DNA of 64,000 bases from Aptenodytes patagonicus (Eukaryota > Chordata > Aves > Sphenisciformes > Spheniscidae). The notes under the pieces are model-generated. The model ran no database searches. It was not told the origin of the DNA and saw only the letters and a list, made by a program, of their open reading frames with translations. A program made the translations under genes and the position numbers. This document shows positions 63,393 to 64,000 of the stretch, piece after piece. Location of the stretch: NCBI RefSeq assembly GCF_965638725.1, contig NC_134952.1:56832065-56896064 (forward strand), given 5' to 3'. Within the stretch, counting starts at the first letter, position 1. Each line of letters starts with the position of its first letter.

Positions 63393-64000
63393 GAAAGAGA
63401 GAGGAGACAGAACATCCCATCAAACGACATAACTGAGAAGCCTCTCTCCAGTCCCCACAGCTCCCTCCCCTCCCAAGTCACAGGCAGTGTTTTCCCAAAC
63501 ACGAAACGTTTCACTTGAGCTGCTCGCTCTCCACGGGAATAGCGGGCAGCACCCCCAGGCAGGGTGCCTGCAGCCCCCACCACCAACAGGGGCACACTCT
63601 GTGCAGCACAGCTCTCCCCTGTGCTGCTGCTCGCCTCCGCTATCGCCTCACTGCTTCCCACAGCTACCTAAGCAGCTGTGCAAGAATTAAATCCCTTTTT
63701 AGCCAACGCCCTCATGAGCAAGGCCAGGTGCTTCACTGAAGGATTTCCCCACCCCATGGAACTGAGAAGACAAAGCCGCACATGTTACTGCAGAATGTAA
63801 CCTGGAACTGACGGAAAGAGACCAAACAACTGGTTTGTACAGTACAATCATGGCTGGTGCAGTGAACACTCATGTAGCAAGGGTAAGGTTAATCACAGGA
63901 GAAATACGCTTCTAACAGAGTAACAACTTCAGCAAGTCACCTAAAATCTATGAGTTTTTACTCGCACCCTTCCCTTCTCCACAATACGCTGACAAAATTC
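63393..64000 (-). other. LAMTOR3: LAMTOR3 intron (partial)
   Basis: Intronic sequence upstream of the last LAMTOR3 exon. A 104-codon minus-strand open frame here (63347-63661) reads through the acceptor and is unlike LAMTOR3, so I treat it as chance. No other exon is seen. Confidence 0.8.

Noticed and set aside
63347-63661. 104-codon minus-strand open frame over the LAMTOR3 last exon
   Set aside because: It reads through the splice acceptor in a different frame. The true exon frame gives the exact LAMTOR3 C-terminus.

Overview
This window is vertebrate nuclear DNA, most likely from a bird or another sauropsid. The evidence is split genes with GT-AG introns, CpG-island promoters, a CR1-type LINE 3' fragment and worn sauropsid-style repeats. 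No prokaryotic, phage, CRISPR or organelle features are present, and nearly all of the open frames are chance frames in non-coding DNA.

Three genes can be supported. (1) At the left edge, on the minus strand, lies the N-terminal part of a large protein that I read as C4orf54 (FOPV). The frame is open from about 1313 down to the window edge, its first ATG is at 665-663, and it sits in a very GC-rich CpG island. (2) A complete DAPP1 gene (BAM32; dual adaptor for phosphotyrosine and 3-phosphoinositides) lies on the plus strand from 37628 to 59949. I rebuilt nine coding exons by hand. All junctions are GT-AG and all phases agree, giving 261 residues with an N-terminal SH2 domain, a linker tyrosine and a C-terminal PH domain. 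(3) At the right edge, on the minus strand, is the last coding exon of LAMTOR3 (63389-63316), with a 3' UTR running towards 62550 or 61424. The order C4orf54(-) / DAPP1(+) / LAMTOR3(-) matches human 4q23 as I remember it, which supports all three calls.

The 36 kb between C4orf54 and DAPP1 holds no gene I can recognise. It contains one clear CR1 3' remnant (about 20650-20730), several degraded MIR/L2-like or sauropsid repeat-like passages, low-complexity tracts, short inverted repeats and one CpG-enriched patch with overlapping antiparallel open frames (20796-21480). The DAPP1 introns (9.0, 3.3, 4.0, 2.1, 0.24, 1.85, 0.6 and 0.5 kb) carry further worn repeats.

Functionally, DAPP1 is a B-cell signalling adaptor acting downstream of PI3-kinase. 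LAMTOR3 is a Ragulator/MP1 scaffold subunit on late endosomes. C4orf54 is poorly characterised. They are neighbours by conserved synteny, not members of one pathway. I did not find a convincing undescribed system. The items most worth a second look are the ATGA overlap of an upstream frame with the DAPP1 start, the divergent DAPP1 C-terminus, the hairpin and repeated motif upstream of C4orf54, and the CpG-rich patch near 21 kb.
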